Below the pieces are notes generated by a model, which worked only from the letters and a program-made list of their open reading frames with translations, made no database searches and had not been told where the DNA came from. Of a stretch of DNA of 64,000 bases, positions 33,946 to 46,938 are shown in pieces. The position numbers were made by a program, and so were the translations under genes. The stretch lies in contig JAQFVV010006274.1 of assembly GCA_028023455.1 (NCBI GenBank), positions 3,846,001 to 3,910,000 on the forward strand, read 5' to 3'. The stretch is from Epiperipatus broadwayi. Lineage: Eukaryota > Onychophora > Udeonychophora > Euonychophora > Peripatidae. Numbering within the stretch: the stretch's first letter is position 1; the number at the start of each line of letters is the position of its first letter.

Positions 33946-35129
33946 CACTTTTTTTTTAATTTAAAAATTAATTTGCATTTTTCCCAATAAACTTAAGTTA
34001 TTTCAAAAACTGATATTAAATCAATTATTTTATATAGCGCAATGTTTATAAACTGTAACATTTATAGTTAAAATCTGCAAAGCGCATTTGCAACAGTTTA
34101 ATGCTGTTTAAATATTAAAAACTGATATTGTAAATTTTTTTTTATAAATATTGTATATAATGTTTGGGTATATTAATAAATGTTAGATATTGTTTGTATA
34201 CTTTACTGGATGAAATTTTGTTTTGGAGTCTAATATGGTTTTAGTGTATAATGCCATATTCATAGTTTAAATATAAAGTGGATTGTGATTGATTTGTAGA
34301 AATGTCATATTAGTTTACATTTGATTTAAGCCATGAATGTGGTATCATGTACTGAAAGCATATCAAAATAAAGTCTACCATACAAAGTATACATATATTC
34401 TTTAGATAAATTTGTCATAATCAAATTACTCAAAATTTTGTATTGTTTTAATATGTATATTTAGAGAGAGATTTTGAGAGAATTATTTTAATATGCATTC
34501 CCTTAATATTATTTTATAATAATGTAAAACTTGAATCTACATTATTTTTATTTAGGCATGCTGTTATTATTCATCAGTTTCAATATTAATTTTCCTTTCT
34601 GCAGCAGTCTTTTTTTTTTATTGGGGGGGGGGGTTGGATGTTATTTGAAAATTAATATTTAAACTCATTAACTTCACTTTTAAATATTTGATGCAGTGGT
34701 AAAGTAGAAGATTTTTTGGAGCCCAAGGTTCTATGGATTGCAGCTCCAACTCAGTCATTTCCAGTGCTTGAACTTCTTGTGAATTCTCAAATATTTAATT
34801 ATTCAGTTATTTTCTTTTATTTTGTTTACAAACATTTGTTGACTTTTTTTATTAAAAGATTACTTTTATTAATCTATGGTTTTACATTTTACTCTGTGGT
34901 TATAAATGTTTACAATGTAAGATCTGATGTCTATAGTATTAGTTCTTATATCTATATCTTCAACCAATCCGAGATGAGATTCCAAAACAGGTTAACTGGC
35001 AACTGGTAAATCAAACAATTGCCATGTTAGTCTTAAATATTTCCATTGGCACTATTGATTTGTCTCTCTTTTTGATTTTCTTAATAAAATTTATTAATAG
35101 TTGTTTAGTGTTATTTTGTGATTGTCCAA
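33946..35129. other. AT-rich DNA, nothing recognised
   Basis: No recognised gene; a run of 11 G lies at 34623-34633. Confidence 0.5.
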
Positions 35130-36505
35130 GAATTAGTTTACATCTAATTTTTTAAATGGAGGAAGGCCTGAAATGTTTAGATTGTTATAAGTGGGTAAGA
35201 TTATTTGCTCTGAATCTTTGACTTCATCTTGTTCTTGTATTTGGTTATCTTGGTTATTGTTAATTGTGCTCAGCTTTTTGCGTTTTCCTTCTTCCATTGT
35301 CTTCCTTTTTTTTCTCTCTTTCTTCTTCCCTTCATCTGACATTTCAGAACCAGATGAACCAAGGTGGTCATGTTCTTGACTTTCATCCGACACCCAGCTA
35401 TCTCATTTCCCTAGGTCAGTTTTGACTCTTTTTTTAGGTTTCCTTTTGATAGATTTTGTTATCGTGATGCTTGATGACATGCCTTGCAGATTGGCCATGG
35501 GCTCCTTCATTTCCACCACTCTAATTTTGTATCTTGTTCTATAGTTTTATCCTTTTGCATTTCTTCTCTGGTTTTTAATTCCATTTTTTTGTTAGTCATC
35601 CTTCATTCATTTTTTTTCCATTCTTCTTAGTTTTATCAGCCTAACCGAGCTGTCTGCTTTCATTTCCTGAGTATTACATTGATGAAATTTATTCTTTCTC
35701 TCTTTACATTCATTGCAAATCCTGACTGGGCAATCTCTGACCAGGTGCATGTTTTTTTCATAAAAGAAACCCTGGTGGTACTCCATGAAATGAGATCACC
35801 AATGGTGAGCTATCTGATACATGTACCATGAGAATGTTTAGTGGGGATGTATCTTATTTTAGTGCAAAATTAAACATTGTCATGTTTGTAAGTACCAGCA
35901 TTTCTGCTCTTTTTTCTTGGAGATAACTGAAGTGTGAAACATTGCCAAAATTATTTAGTAACCTTTGTAGATCGCTTTCTTTAAAGTTAATATAGCAATT
36001 TTTTACTATTTTTGCCAAAACCACAGGTCTGTTCATGTTTATTTTGCATAGGATTTTTTCATTTAACAATAATATATTTTTCCTAACAATCTCTTTTTGC
36101 ATACAGTTATGAAATTTGATTATTAGGTATCTACTGTTTGATGATTAAGAACCTTATACACCATCCCCCATAGTTTCTTGGTCTTCAGCATCTCATAAAC
36201 GTCTTCTACTTCAATAACTGACATTGCTCATTTGTCACTGCTAAAATCAATGATTTTTCATTGTGATAATTCTGGAAAGATCTGTATAATTGAAGGGGAT
36301 CGATGCATTAAATTCATCATTTACTCTGTTAAAGATCTCCAGGTCAATAATCTTTTGTCCCATTGTGTTATATTTTTCCCCTTCTTGTAAAATCATGACG
36401 TCCTCATCTTCCTCCATTAAGTCCATTATATTATTATAGGCTTCTTGTGTAATGTTATTTTTTGCTATATCTCTATTTTCATTAGACTTATAACACATTT
36501 GCATA
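35130..36505 (-). pseudogene. LINE-type ORF1 / gag-like protein with zinc knuckle, broken
   Basis: Minus-strand coding relic in three open pieces with frameshifts between. The segment 36504-36247 gives an acidic stretch (DLMEEDEDVMILQEGEKYNT). The segment 36102-35854 gives VVLAKIVKNCYINFKESDLQ, RLLNNFGNVSHFSYL and AEMLVLTNMTMFNFAL, resembling an RNA-binding-type fold. Near 35780-35690, YEKNMHLVRDCPVRICNECK then KERKNKFHQC supplies the H-x4-C and C-x2-C spacings of CCHC knuckles, the first pair of Cys being mutated. The segment 35393-35133 gives a charged C-terminus (KKKERKKRKTMEEGKRKK) ending SGLPPFKKLDVN. Such a layout is that of ORF1 of non-LTR retroelements, an RNA chaperone. No matching RT follows downstream, so the element is 3'-deleted or interrupted. 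Confidence 0.65.
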
Positions 36506-37808
36506 ACTTAGGTTTTGGAATAAAAACATTATTCTTTTCTTGGTTGCTGATTGTTGCTATTGGATATGTTACTAGATTTCTTTATATTATCCATTTCCAA
36601 GTTTTTTCCTTTATTTTTATGTTCTGTAGTCCATTTGGAGTTTATTTTAGTGTTTTCCTTTACTTCTAATAGTTCAGGGCCTTCTATAAAAGCCACTAGA
36701 TGGTGCCGACTGAGAAAACACTGCTAGGACTTGACCCCCCCCCCCAATAATAGTGGTTTAAAGTGAGAAAAGGTGAACGTTACCATTGAAATTGAAAGTA
36801 AGAACTCTATCTTTAATTTTTAATTGAAAATGAAAAAAAATTTTAAGTTGTCTGACACTCATGAAGAAGTTTCCAACATCGTTGTGAAAACGAAAATGGA
36901 GGGAACATTTCAAGGAAAATGCAAGATAAAGAAGCAAAAGCTGCCTCAAAGAATAAAAAATTGATGAAATTACTTTTAGAAGAAAAGAAAGTAGAGCAAC
37001 AAGAAATTATTCAGAAGAAATTAAACCATTCTATATTAAAAGTTAGTAAGCAAGAGGGAAAAAACAGTGACATTTGTTGACTATTTGTGTGATCAGAAGC
37101 AGACTTATACAATTCTTCCAGTAATGGGCTGTATGATATTAATATATTCTATAATAAACTAAATAGTTTGGTTATTAATTTTGTAGCAATATATTAAAAT
37201 CAAATTTTAATTTTTTATAAATACGTTTTTCCCTCTACATTTAACTTTATTTATTTAATATCAATTTTAATTATACACTATAAATTTTAATTAAAGAGAT
37301 TTTTCTGAATCATTATTATTGTTGTTTGTTTTTTTCCCAGTTATAATCATGTCTCAATGTCATTTATCATTACAAATCTATGGCTTGGTTATAGTTTTAG
37401 CTCTATCAAATTGCTGAAACTCTTTATGAAATAGTTTTGGACAGAAACTCCATGCTACCTGAGTTGATTTGACCATTCTTCTCATCTGAATCTCCCTAAT
37501 AATCTATCTCAATGTTAAAATCGAAATGAATTTTCATTTTCGTAAATATTTTATATATTGTTAATTATTATACATGGTAGGTGTTTTTAATAAATTTTAA
37601 AATCCTATATCATTACTATGATCTGTAAATAGGCATGCATAGTCTCTAACATAAAAATCCGATTTCATTCAACATAAATGATGTTTAATTAAAATTTTAT
37701 TTTATGCTCATTTATTTAATTTAACTTCAACTGATTTGGTATTTGTGTACATTAACATATTTATAACAAATATTATATATATCATTAAAATTACTCAACA
37801 CTTAAGAC
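36506..37808. other. AT-rich DNA, nothing firmly recognised
   Basis: Contains a run of 11 C (36735-36745) and a purine-rich stretch (36820-37060) with short broken open frames that I cannot assign. Confidence 0.45.
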
Positions 37809-37996
37809 CAATTGGTCCCAGCCTTCCTAATGCCGCTACCCTTTAATAAAGTTCCTTAAGTTGTGGTAATCCCCAACCTTTAATTTTGCTACTGTTATGA
37901 ATCGAAAATGTGTTTTTAAATGGTCTTAGGCAACCTCTGTGAGAGGGTTGTTTTTTACCCTCAAAGGGGTCGCAATCCACAGGTTGAGAACTTCTG
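37809..37996 (+). mobile_element. SPIN-like hAT MITE
   Basis: About 190 bp with ends CAATTGGTCCCAGCCTTCC and CACAGGTTGAGAACTTCTG. Internal phrases TAATGCCGC, GTTGTGGTAATCCCCAACC, AATTTTGCTACTGTTATGAA, GGTCTTAGGCAACC and AAAGGGGTCGCAATCCACAG match the termini and subterminal sequence I remember for SPIN/related hAT MITEs, which are GC-rich and widely shared among vertebrates and a few invertebrates. It stands out sharply from the AT-rich surroundings. The 8-bp flanks CTTAAGAC and ATTTAGTC are only partly alike. Confidence 0.72.
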
Positions 37997-38480
37997 ATTT
38001 AGTCAATCCTAATATCAATAACAGTCAACAATCTTAATTTAAAAAAATAACAGTCAACAATCTGTTGTCAAGGCAACCTCTCTTTGTATTCGAATGCATA
38101 CATATATTTAATTTTATGTAAATATATTTTTCAAATATTACTTTTAAATTTTAAATACTTTAGGGAAGGGATGAAGAATTAGATAATTATTTACTAAAAA
38201 CTATAGAACACTTATTGTCACTTGAGACCAGCTACTGAACTATTGCTGAAAATACCATAATATAGTAGATTTTCCTTTTCTCTTGAACATTTGCAATTAA
38301 AAGTAGTAGTATTCCCTTCCCTTTAAAAATATTAACATAAAAGTTGCTTGGTTTTAAAGAATGAGTAGTAGATTTATTTTTTCCCCCTTAACAATTTGTA
38401 TTAAGAATAAGAACATTTTCCCCTCCTTAAAAATATTAATATAAAAGTTGTATAGTTTTAATGAACAAGTATTAGATCCC

Positions 38481-38565
38481 TGTCGTTGAATGGTCAGCAC
38501 AGCTGCCTTACAAGCAGTTGTCCCGGGTTTGCTTTCTGGCTGATGCTTTGACACATGAAAAAAAG
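38481..38565 (+). mobile_element. tRNA-derived SINE (tRNA-Val-like head), with target-site duplication
   Basis: The 85-bp insert is flanked by GTATTAGATCCC at 38469-38480 and 38566-38577. Within it, CTGC-CTTACAA-GCAG forms a perfect anticodon arm whose loop would read UAC, as in tRNA-Val. CCCGGGTTTGCTTTCTGG is a recognisable T-arm/B box. The tail GATGCTTTGACACATG plus A-run is shared with the SINE at 50976-51087. The D arm is shortened. A 12-C run has expanded right at the downstream duplication. Confidence 0.8.
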
Positions 38566-38636
38566 GTATTAGATCCCCCCCCCCCCATCTATTGACTGGA
38601 TTCTATTTAACAGCATTTTCTTGACATGGCATTTTA

Positions 38637-38880
38637 ATTGTATTTAGAAAAATTAAACTTTATTTAAATTTTCTAATTATATTCAACTGTTAATAATAGA
38701 CACAGATTAGTATATGTACAATGTTTTTAAAAGGATTATTCTCCTCTCTTCTTTGGGTACTGCTGTTTTGACCAGTGACAGTACTAACATGAAAATCAAA
38801 CCTGGACTCTTAGATTCTTGAATGTTGAATTTTAAGGTAATGCTGTAACTAAATGACATCCTGACAAAGGCAACAGTCAA
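38637..38880 (-). mobile_element. PLE 3' module, antisense solo copy
   Basis: Diverged antisense copy containing tail start (AAAAATTAAACTTTATTTAA), hammerhead-like region (38717-38763), B-box-like and A-box-like tRNA parts, and the PLE 3'-UTR phrase GACTGTTGCCTTTGTCAGGA at its far end. No coding sequence. Confidence 0.75.
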
Positions 38881-38892
38881 TAGAAATTTTAA

Positions 38893-38957
38893 TTTTTCTA
38901 AAGACATTCACTATATAATATTAGATTATGGAAATAGTCCAATATACAAATACAACT
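38893..38957 (+). mobile_element. PLE 3' tail fragment, sense
   Basis: TTTTTCTAAAGACATTC followed by ATTATGGAAATAGTCCAATA and ATACAACT, the terminal part of the PLE tail in the opposite orientation to its immediate neighbour; another local inversion. Confidence 0.7.
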
Positions 38958-41900
38958 ATTTAACAGCATGTCTTAGCACATTCTGGTCATGCTGCTATCA
39001 TTTTTGGCTTTGTGTTATTATTTTGCTGTTATCTATAGTATTAGTTTGCTAGTTCACTTTTTTTAACAGTAGAAATTGGTAATAAAATAATTAGTGTTTA
39101 TAAAAAAAAATCTGAAGATGTCAGTATTATACAGACATAAATATCATTCAAAATTAAAAAGGAGCTGTAAATGCCATTGATTGATTATATCATTAAAAAA
39201 AGAAACCAACATCACCACTGACTGATAAATTCTTTGTTCTTAAGCTTTTGAGAGCGTTTTTTTTTTCTGCTTTTACTATTTAGAAAGAAAAACTTACTTT
39301 CTAGATATTAATTTATATATTTTTGCTTATTCATGCAGCATATTTATAGAGTATTTATTTTAATCCAAAAATGCATAATTATAATTAGATTTTATTTGAA
39401 AATGTTTGTTTTTAAGAAGATAAATAATTAAAAACATAATTAAAACAGAACAGAAGTTATGATTGATTATCTGGGGAAAAAATGTTTTTATTATAAATAC
39501 TAATACAGAAAATTTTTGTGAAATTTTAATAATAGTAGTAAGTTTTAAAATTTTAAATATAGTTTCATTGATTTATGATGTTTCACCTAAAATTCATTTC
39601 AATTTTAAAAATGGAATTCAAATAAATATTTTCGTCTGTAATTTTTAAAGTAAATGAAAGTTGCAATCCAATATGAAAAAAACTGTTATCATTATGATTT
39701 CATTTTAGCATTTGTCCTTCATTTATAAACTTATAAATAATGTAAAGATTATCAAAATATGATCTAGAATAATGCTTTAACTATAAAAAATAAAAATGTT
39801 GCAAATGTGATTGAAACTGCCATTAAACTGTTAAAAAAAATGTGAAGAGTTTGTTAATAATTCGGTTACACAACATTTGCATTAAGATGTTATTTTAATA
39901 TTCATAATATAATAATATATATAGTAACAAGATTTATTTTATTTTTAGAAACAAAGATCTTTAAATGTTTTGTTCTTTGCTTTTAAATAATAAAAGTCAA
40001 ATTTGGAACATTTTTTTTGTGTTAAGATGTTTTTATTTCATTTACATTTCTAAAAAATAGTAGAAATAATAAAGATGTAAATTGTGACATTTTTTTTTTT
40101 TTACAAACATGTTAAATTTCAATACTTGAAAACCTGTAAGTGGAGGGGGGAAGGTATTTAATGCATGCCCTTGCAAATGTGAAAGAAAAAATTATCTACT
40201 AATGCTTGGTCATTTTGCTATCTACATCTTTTATAATGTTACTTAAAGAATTTTATACCCAAGTAATTGTCAGTGAGACTTCGCATAATTTAGTTTGTTT
40301 TTTAATTTTTATTTTTAAAAAAAAATTACTTTGTTCAACTAAATTTGTATTTGTTCAACTATTTCTTCTTTTTTTTCTTATTTATTTGTTTAATTACATT
40401 TTTTTTAATTTTTAGCCATCTGTCTATTGTAGGATCATTTCTGGGAAAAAGTCTATGTAATATGTTTTATTTTTATTTCATTTTATTTACATGACACACA
40501 TTTTTTTTTTTTTATCTTTGTTAATAAACAAAAAAACAACTTACTCCTGCTACTGTTTTATTTATTGCTTGATATTTTTAATAGTGGATCTATGGCTTTT
40601 CCAAGTGTCAACAAATATTCCAAAGAGCATACTAAATGATTACTGAAAAAGTCTACATAATAATTGAAGTAACAAAATATGCAATTAAACAAGTGAATAT
40701 ATGTGTGAAAAGATAGGATAAGAAGATAGTTTTAAAACTTTATGACATGGAGTGTTTTTATTAATTCATGATATCAGTTTTAACATGCCAATCTTTTTAT
40801 TTGTTTTAATTCTTCGAAATTTTTAAGTAATGATTGTATTTAATTTGCTCTATGTCATTAAATAGAAATTTTTGTAGAAATGTTGAAGAAATTGACTCAT
40901 TTTTAAAAATTTACATATTATTATGAGTTTTATTTGATTAAAAAAGACTAGCAAATAAACATAATTGTTTCCAAAAACATGTTCACCAAGTAATTTTATT
41001 TAATGGTACATTAAAATGCATGCATTTAAGAGTAGTCCATTTCAGAACTTTACAATTTAGAGCAAAATTACCATTCAACATAATCATTTAAAAAGGAAAA
41101 ATTTAATATAAAATTAAAAATATAAATGAAAAATAAAAAAGTTAAATAATTTTTTGAAAAAAAGTCTAAATTTTACTATAATAAAAATTAATGTTGTGTA
41201 ATTATTTTAAAATTTATGATCATCACTTACATTAATGAATTGTGTCAACACTAAACATTACCATTATAAAAATTACTATTACTTTTTTTTTAAATTTGTG
41301 ATTGTGTATTGAATATACTCAGCAAGTACTACATGAATTACTTTATATTTGACTTTGGTAAAGATTAAACAATAAAAAAAACAGTAAAATATATATTTTT
41401 AGATGTTTATTATTATTACTAAATTTGGTATGCAGACATGTGAATAAGGTTTCAATATTCTGCAATGTAATAAAAATGTTTAATATTCTTGAATATTTTG
41501 CACACATATGTGCCATGGTAGACAATGGTATTCATTGTAACATTCGTGTTTGTTGATTGGCCGTTTTGTGTACGTTTTTTCTGACAGTTTTCTGTTTTCT
41601 ATTGGGAGAGTGGGTCCGCTTTAATTATCGTGAATAGTTTTTTAATCAGATTTTTTACTTTATTGTATATTCACAGTTCAATGAAATAAAAATAGAAATA
41701 CAATATTTTTATTTTTCAAATGTATAGAACTAGTAAAGAGGAAGGCAATTTGCTTTTTTCTGATGTCTTATAAAGTAAAATGTAAGTCTAATTACATTAA
41801 TTTAAGCAAAAAAAATGTGTTCATTATTTATGAATTAACTTTAACATTATAATAATTTATACAATATTTCAGATAAGAAAAAATAATTGACATGTTGTTT

Positions 41901-43794
41901 TGAGGATTTTGAAAAGTGAAGTTAATACAGTAATTTTAATCTAATTAAATTTATTGTACTGAGCTATATGTTTCATATTTAAATTTGATATATTGTATAA
42001 TGTCTCAAATATAAAAAATCTGATATATGATTGGACAGTTACTTTATTGTTGATATCTAGAAATCAGAAAACTTTGTGAATAATTTAAATTGATCTGACG
42101 TTTTAACTAAAATAAGAAGGCTCTGAAACATTTTGTTTATGTACATGCTATATCATCAATGGTATTCATTTTGTATAACTGTATTCTGTATGATTTCAAT
42201 ATTGTTTGAACAGTACATTATGCAGGTCCCTGTTGTATATTGAATGAGAACATGGTGAAGTAATATCTTTATTGTTATGAAATACAAATAATGAAAAAAA
42301 ATGTTCATTAAAAAAAAAGTTTATTCTTATTAAAACATTGGTTTACTCATAATTTTTTATTAGATCATATAAAATTATTTAAATATTAATAAATTATATA
42401 ATGTTAACCCAAATATTAAAGGAAAGATTATTATTTTGATGACAAGTTATGTTAAACGTTTTCCTCTCATATGTTAAATAATTAAGTTATGTTAAAACAC
42501 TTTTTAGGAAAAAATAAAATCTAGATGCTATAGTAATAGTAACTAACAATCGTAGTTTATAGGGGATATCTACTATGATTATTTCACAGTTGTAAAGTTT
42601 AATGTATTTCTGTTACACCACTATCTTTGAACCTTTTAATAATAATTTAGATATAAATATGAATAAGTTGTTTGTAAAATAATGAAATTATTTCCTGGCT
42701 AGAAATTTAAATAAATAAAAAAATTTACACTTAAAGCATCAATTATTTTAGACTGTTCAATATCATGAAACCTACAAAAGAAAAAGGTCAAACAGTAAGA
42801 GACAATCAAAATAATTAATATGCTCTAAAAGTAGCCTGAATTTAAACCAATGGATTGCTACAGTAAGATTGTTAAATTCTGCAGTTGGTGAAACTAAAAC
42901 TTGAAAGCAACAGATGAAAGTAAAACTTCCTATGTAGTTTGATGAAAATAGTATATAGATTAAATCATAACAAAGCATCAATAAACAAATGTGGAGAGAG
43001 GTAAAACTTGAGTTGACAGTTTGTTTGTTGATAATTATTGATTTTGCAAAAGAAATAATATTTACTTTTATATAATAAAAGAATCTCTTTTATTTTAAAA
43101 ACGTATTTTGACAAAAAGTCTAAAAAAGAAATGTCCTTTACAATAAAGTTTTTATTATTTATGGATAGTGTGATAGAAAAAAGAAATGGAATGTTCATAG
43201 TCACTTTCTGTCTTTTTGGAGGCAGGGGATATGTAGCAATAATATTGGTTATTCCAACATTAAATTGTCATATTTTCAAAAAGATAATGCAAAAGATTTA
43301 TTTACGTACTTTTCTTTCCTACAAATAAATTTATTGAATTTACTATGAAGATATTCCCAAAAAAATTGTGGAAAAATAGTTTAAATGTTTATAAGTAAAT
43401 TAAGCAACAGAAATACTATAATTAGAGATTTTTTTCTCAACTAGAGTATTATTATTCTCTCTCTCCCTGCTCATCTTCAACAAGTAGGAAGATGGACAGC
43501 AAAATATCTTTGCTTTTAAATTATTCCTTTTCAACATGAAAAAGGTTTAAATTATTGTATAATTTATAAAAGGATGGAAAATTCATTGTATTGTGGTTTT
43601 AAGCGCACAATGAAGTGCTAAATTAAAAGTAAGATGCTTATTAATTCCATCCTAGTGCAATTGTTGAATCTATAATTCCTTTTTAACCCTTGTTTCAAAA
43701 ATATATTTATTAATTACTTTGTGTATAAATTGGAAAGGATATATACAAATTTACATGAGGTAATGCTAAGATCTGAGAGTTCTTGTTAAATGGT
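38958..43794. other. AT-rich DNA, nothing firmly recognised
   Basis: Almost featureless. A small GC-richer island at 41545-41640 holds two inverted CCAAT sequences (GATTGGCC and CTATTGGGAG); it might be a regulatory site but has no other support. Confidence 0.5.
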
Positions 43795-44151
43795 TTAGTA
43801 GGCCAGCATGTTTGTTGTTCTGTTTTTATTAGTTGGGAAGGTGAATAGGTTCCAAGTGTCCTCACAGGATTTTTTGGGAGAGATGAGCTCATCTCTTTTC
43901 ATGGTCTTTTTTATTATTTTGCGGAACAACAGACCTGGGTCTAGACGGGGCAGTTTCATTATCAACTTGCAGCGTACTTCCCAGATTGCGTAGAGGATGA
44001 AAATGTATAGTCTAATAATTGCAAATGTTCTGGTGTGGATCACCTTTATGAACAAGAGAATTAGATCCGGTCTGATATTGTAGTTGGCGAAGACTATATC
44101 TTTGACCATTCTTAACTCTTGTTTAAATATTATTAGCATATGAAACTTCAA
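43795..44151 (-). pseudogene. LINE ORF2 C-terminal fragment (tentative)
   Basis: A 118-codon uninterrupted frame, GC-richer than its surroundings. It encodes IRPDLILLFIKVIHTRTFAI, RLYIFILYAIWEVRCKLIMK, then KKTMKRDELISPKKSCEDTW. The (L)-x-AIWEVRC-K segment resembles the hydrophobic IW-x-R block that follows the RT in several LINE families. There is no start context, and both ends fade into AT-rich DNA. I am not certain of the family. It is notable for lacking any stop, which suggests a fairly recent insertion or chance. Confidence 0.45.
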
Positions 44152-44960
44152 AAACTACCAAAAAAAAAAAGAATAAGGATATAAATGCCTTGGATAAACA
44201 TTCAAAAAATATTACTTCAAAATATTGAAGAGAAGTTTTCTTTTTCAAGCTTGTAGTAAGATCATTTAAAAGTCTGAAACTGTAATGTTTTACTATTATT
44301 ATATGATTTATCAATAAGTGAAAAAAAAAGATATTCACCAAGCTTTAAATTAGTATTAGAGAATAGAAAATTATTTTTGAACTTTTTTAAAATAATATTT
44401 TCTTTATTCATTAATGAATGACAGAAATATGTTATTGACATTTGAATTATTAGCATAATAAATTGTGTAATAAACTGTGATATTTAATAATAAACTTTTA
44501 GAAATTATTTGTGAAAAGCTATGAAATACTTGAAGCTAAGTTCTTTGTTTATTTGAAATATCATAACTTAAGAATTTTAAACAAAAGAAGATAGCCGAAC
44601 TTTTATTTATGGTTTTTCAAAAGAACAGTACTTATGCAAGGAAATTTCCAAGGAAGACTATATTGCTTTATTTTATTATATTTTTCATTAATAAATTATA
44701 TATATTTTTAAACTTCAGTTATACAAATATACATTTGCAAATATAAGTGATAATAAAGAATACACACAATCTGTAGAACAAACATCCCATAGCTCTGAGA
44801 GCATGCTTTCTCTGTAGTTGCGACTGGAATGTACAATACCTAAGTATATAAATATTTAGATTGCTGAATTTAATTATTATTTTATACTTTCTACCATTAT
44901 ATAAATGGTATTATTTTCCAATTAGCTATAGTTAGTTTATTTCAGCATAAAGTTACTGTT

Positions 44961-44996
<36 letters not shown>

Positions 44997-46938
44997 ACAA
45001 TATATATATATATAATTTGAAAGAAATTTTTTAAAATGTTACAGATAATAATTAAAAAACAGATAAATATTATAAGTTTTAAAAAATCTGAGTAAAATAA
45101 CACTATGACTGCATACATATAATCGCAAATTTCATATACAAAAACAATTTAAATATAATTTTATTTAATTAATATTATATGGATAACATATAAAAAAATA
45201 TTTACTTTCATTGAAGTTACTGCCTTCTATTTTTTAATTCAAGAGACTCCAACTATTGATCAAAACTTTAAAATATTTTGGGTTTTACACAAGTAAATTT
45301 GTGAACTTCAACTTGTGGTAATAGTAATCCAAAATATCATAGTCAGCACATTATGTGTTGCTGGAATGCCCAGACCCACACAGAGAATTAATGAATTTGT
45401 AGTTATTAAAATTTGTATTTATTAATGACTTCATTCAATTATTTATATCATTTAAAAATGATAATATAAAAAGAGGTAGATGAGATTAAGAGACTGTTAA
45501 AAAAACGTAATTGAGGTATAAAAAATCATATTGATTAGTTGACTTTTTATGCATTTGTTGAAGATATATTTTCACAGTAATATGTTATTACATAATAAAT
45601 AAAATATTAAGTGCTCCATAAAACTAATATACTATTAAAAAAAACAATTAAAGTAAGAAAAATAGTAATTATCATAATAGAAAAATAAAAAATAAACATT
45701 TTTAAAGATATTAATTTTAAATTTATTCTTAACTTGTATGTTTTTATATGTTCTAAAATTAGAATATTTTTTAACATTCTAAAATTATTCCATCTAAAGT
45801 TATAAAAAGAATGGGGTATAAATGTACTTATTGATTATTATTTTGTGCGTGATATTGTAATATTTAGAGAAATAAATAAATAATTCTTCTATAGCCAACG
45901 GTATACTGAAATTAAAATCAGAAATTCATGTGATTGATTTTTTTAACAAAAACTACCATACTATTATGCTTGCTAGGATATTTTAAGTATATTTTCATAA
46001 GACTGAATAGCAAATACATCAGCTTCCAATTATATATTTTGTAATAACTATATCAATAAAGCATTTTTATTGGTCAACCTTCAGGTAAAGTGATAATGAT
46101 GGCTTACACTGATAAAATACCATTGATTCCATTTATAATCTAGATTATAGGGCCATGGCTATTTCCATAATGCTAGCTTTATATATGATTGTAACTGATT
46201 ACCAAATGTTATTTTGAAATTTAATATCTGATATTATTATACACTGTGTAAGTCAAATAATATATAAAATAAAAAAGTACAAAAACTATAAATATTGTCA
46301 AAATATAATTTAATAAAATTGGGTTTGAACATGTTTGAAAATGAGCATTTGATAAATTAAATAACAATATGAATAAATATCAATTTTAAAATAATAATTT
46401 AAGATTAACATTTAATCATTATATATCCTATTTTTATTATGACATGTATCAAACTAAAATATACTAAATTTTTTTACATTCTGTAAAAACAACAGTTTAT
46501 ACTAACATGATTTTTTAATGGATATTAACAAATACTAAAATGATTTATGCATAACCGCAAATCAAATTTTCTCCTCTAGCCTCAAATTGAAAGACTAACT
46601 TCTAATACTGCTAAATACAAACACATTTTGAGAAGAGAAATAAAATATTACATTTAAAATTTTAATGAAACATTAAATATTAAACAATGAAATACAAACA
46701 TAGAATAAATTTTTAAAAACCACTTTTAAATGTAGTTAAAACTAGAAATAAAAAATTTATAAGCTTGACTAAACAAATAAATTCTCACTTAGCTGGATTT
46801 TTAGAGTTTGGATTCTATTCCAACTTCAGAAATTTGTGTGTGATTTTTTTGGATTTGTAGGCTAGTTCAAATTACTTGTGGACACTCTGTAAACTGTCCA
46901 AATTCTTTTCAATATTTGTTTTCCAATGAGCAATACTT
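44152..46938. other. AT-rich DNA with TA microsatellite
   Basis: No recognised gene; the only clear feature is the (TA)n at 44963-45015. Confidence 0.55.
44963..45015. repeat. (TA)n microsatellite
   Basis: Two TA tracts separated by TATGTTACAA, the interruption duplicating the flanking GTTACAATATA phrase. Confidence 0.97.

Noticed and set aside
34716-36669. Plus-strand frames in the ORF1 region (34716-35009, 35191-35379, 36445-36669)
   Set aside because: Hydrophobic frames arising from AT-rich or antisense sequence of the minus-strand gag-like relic.
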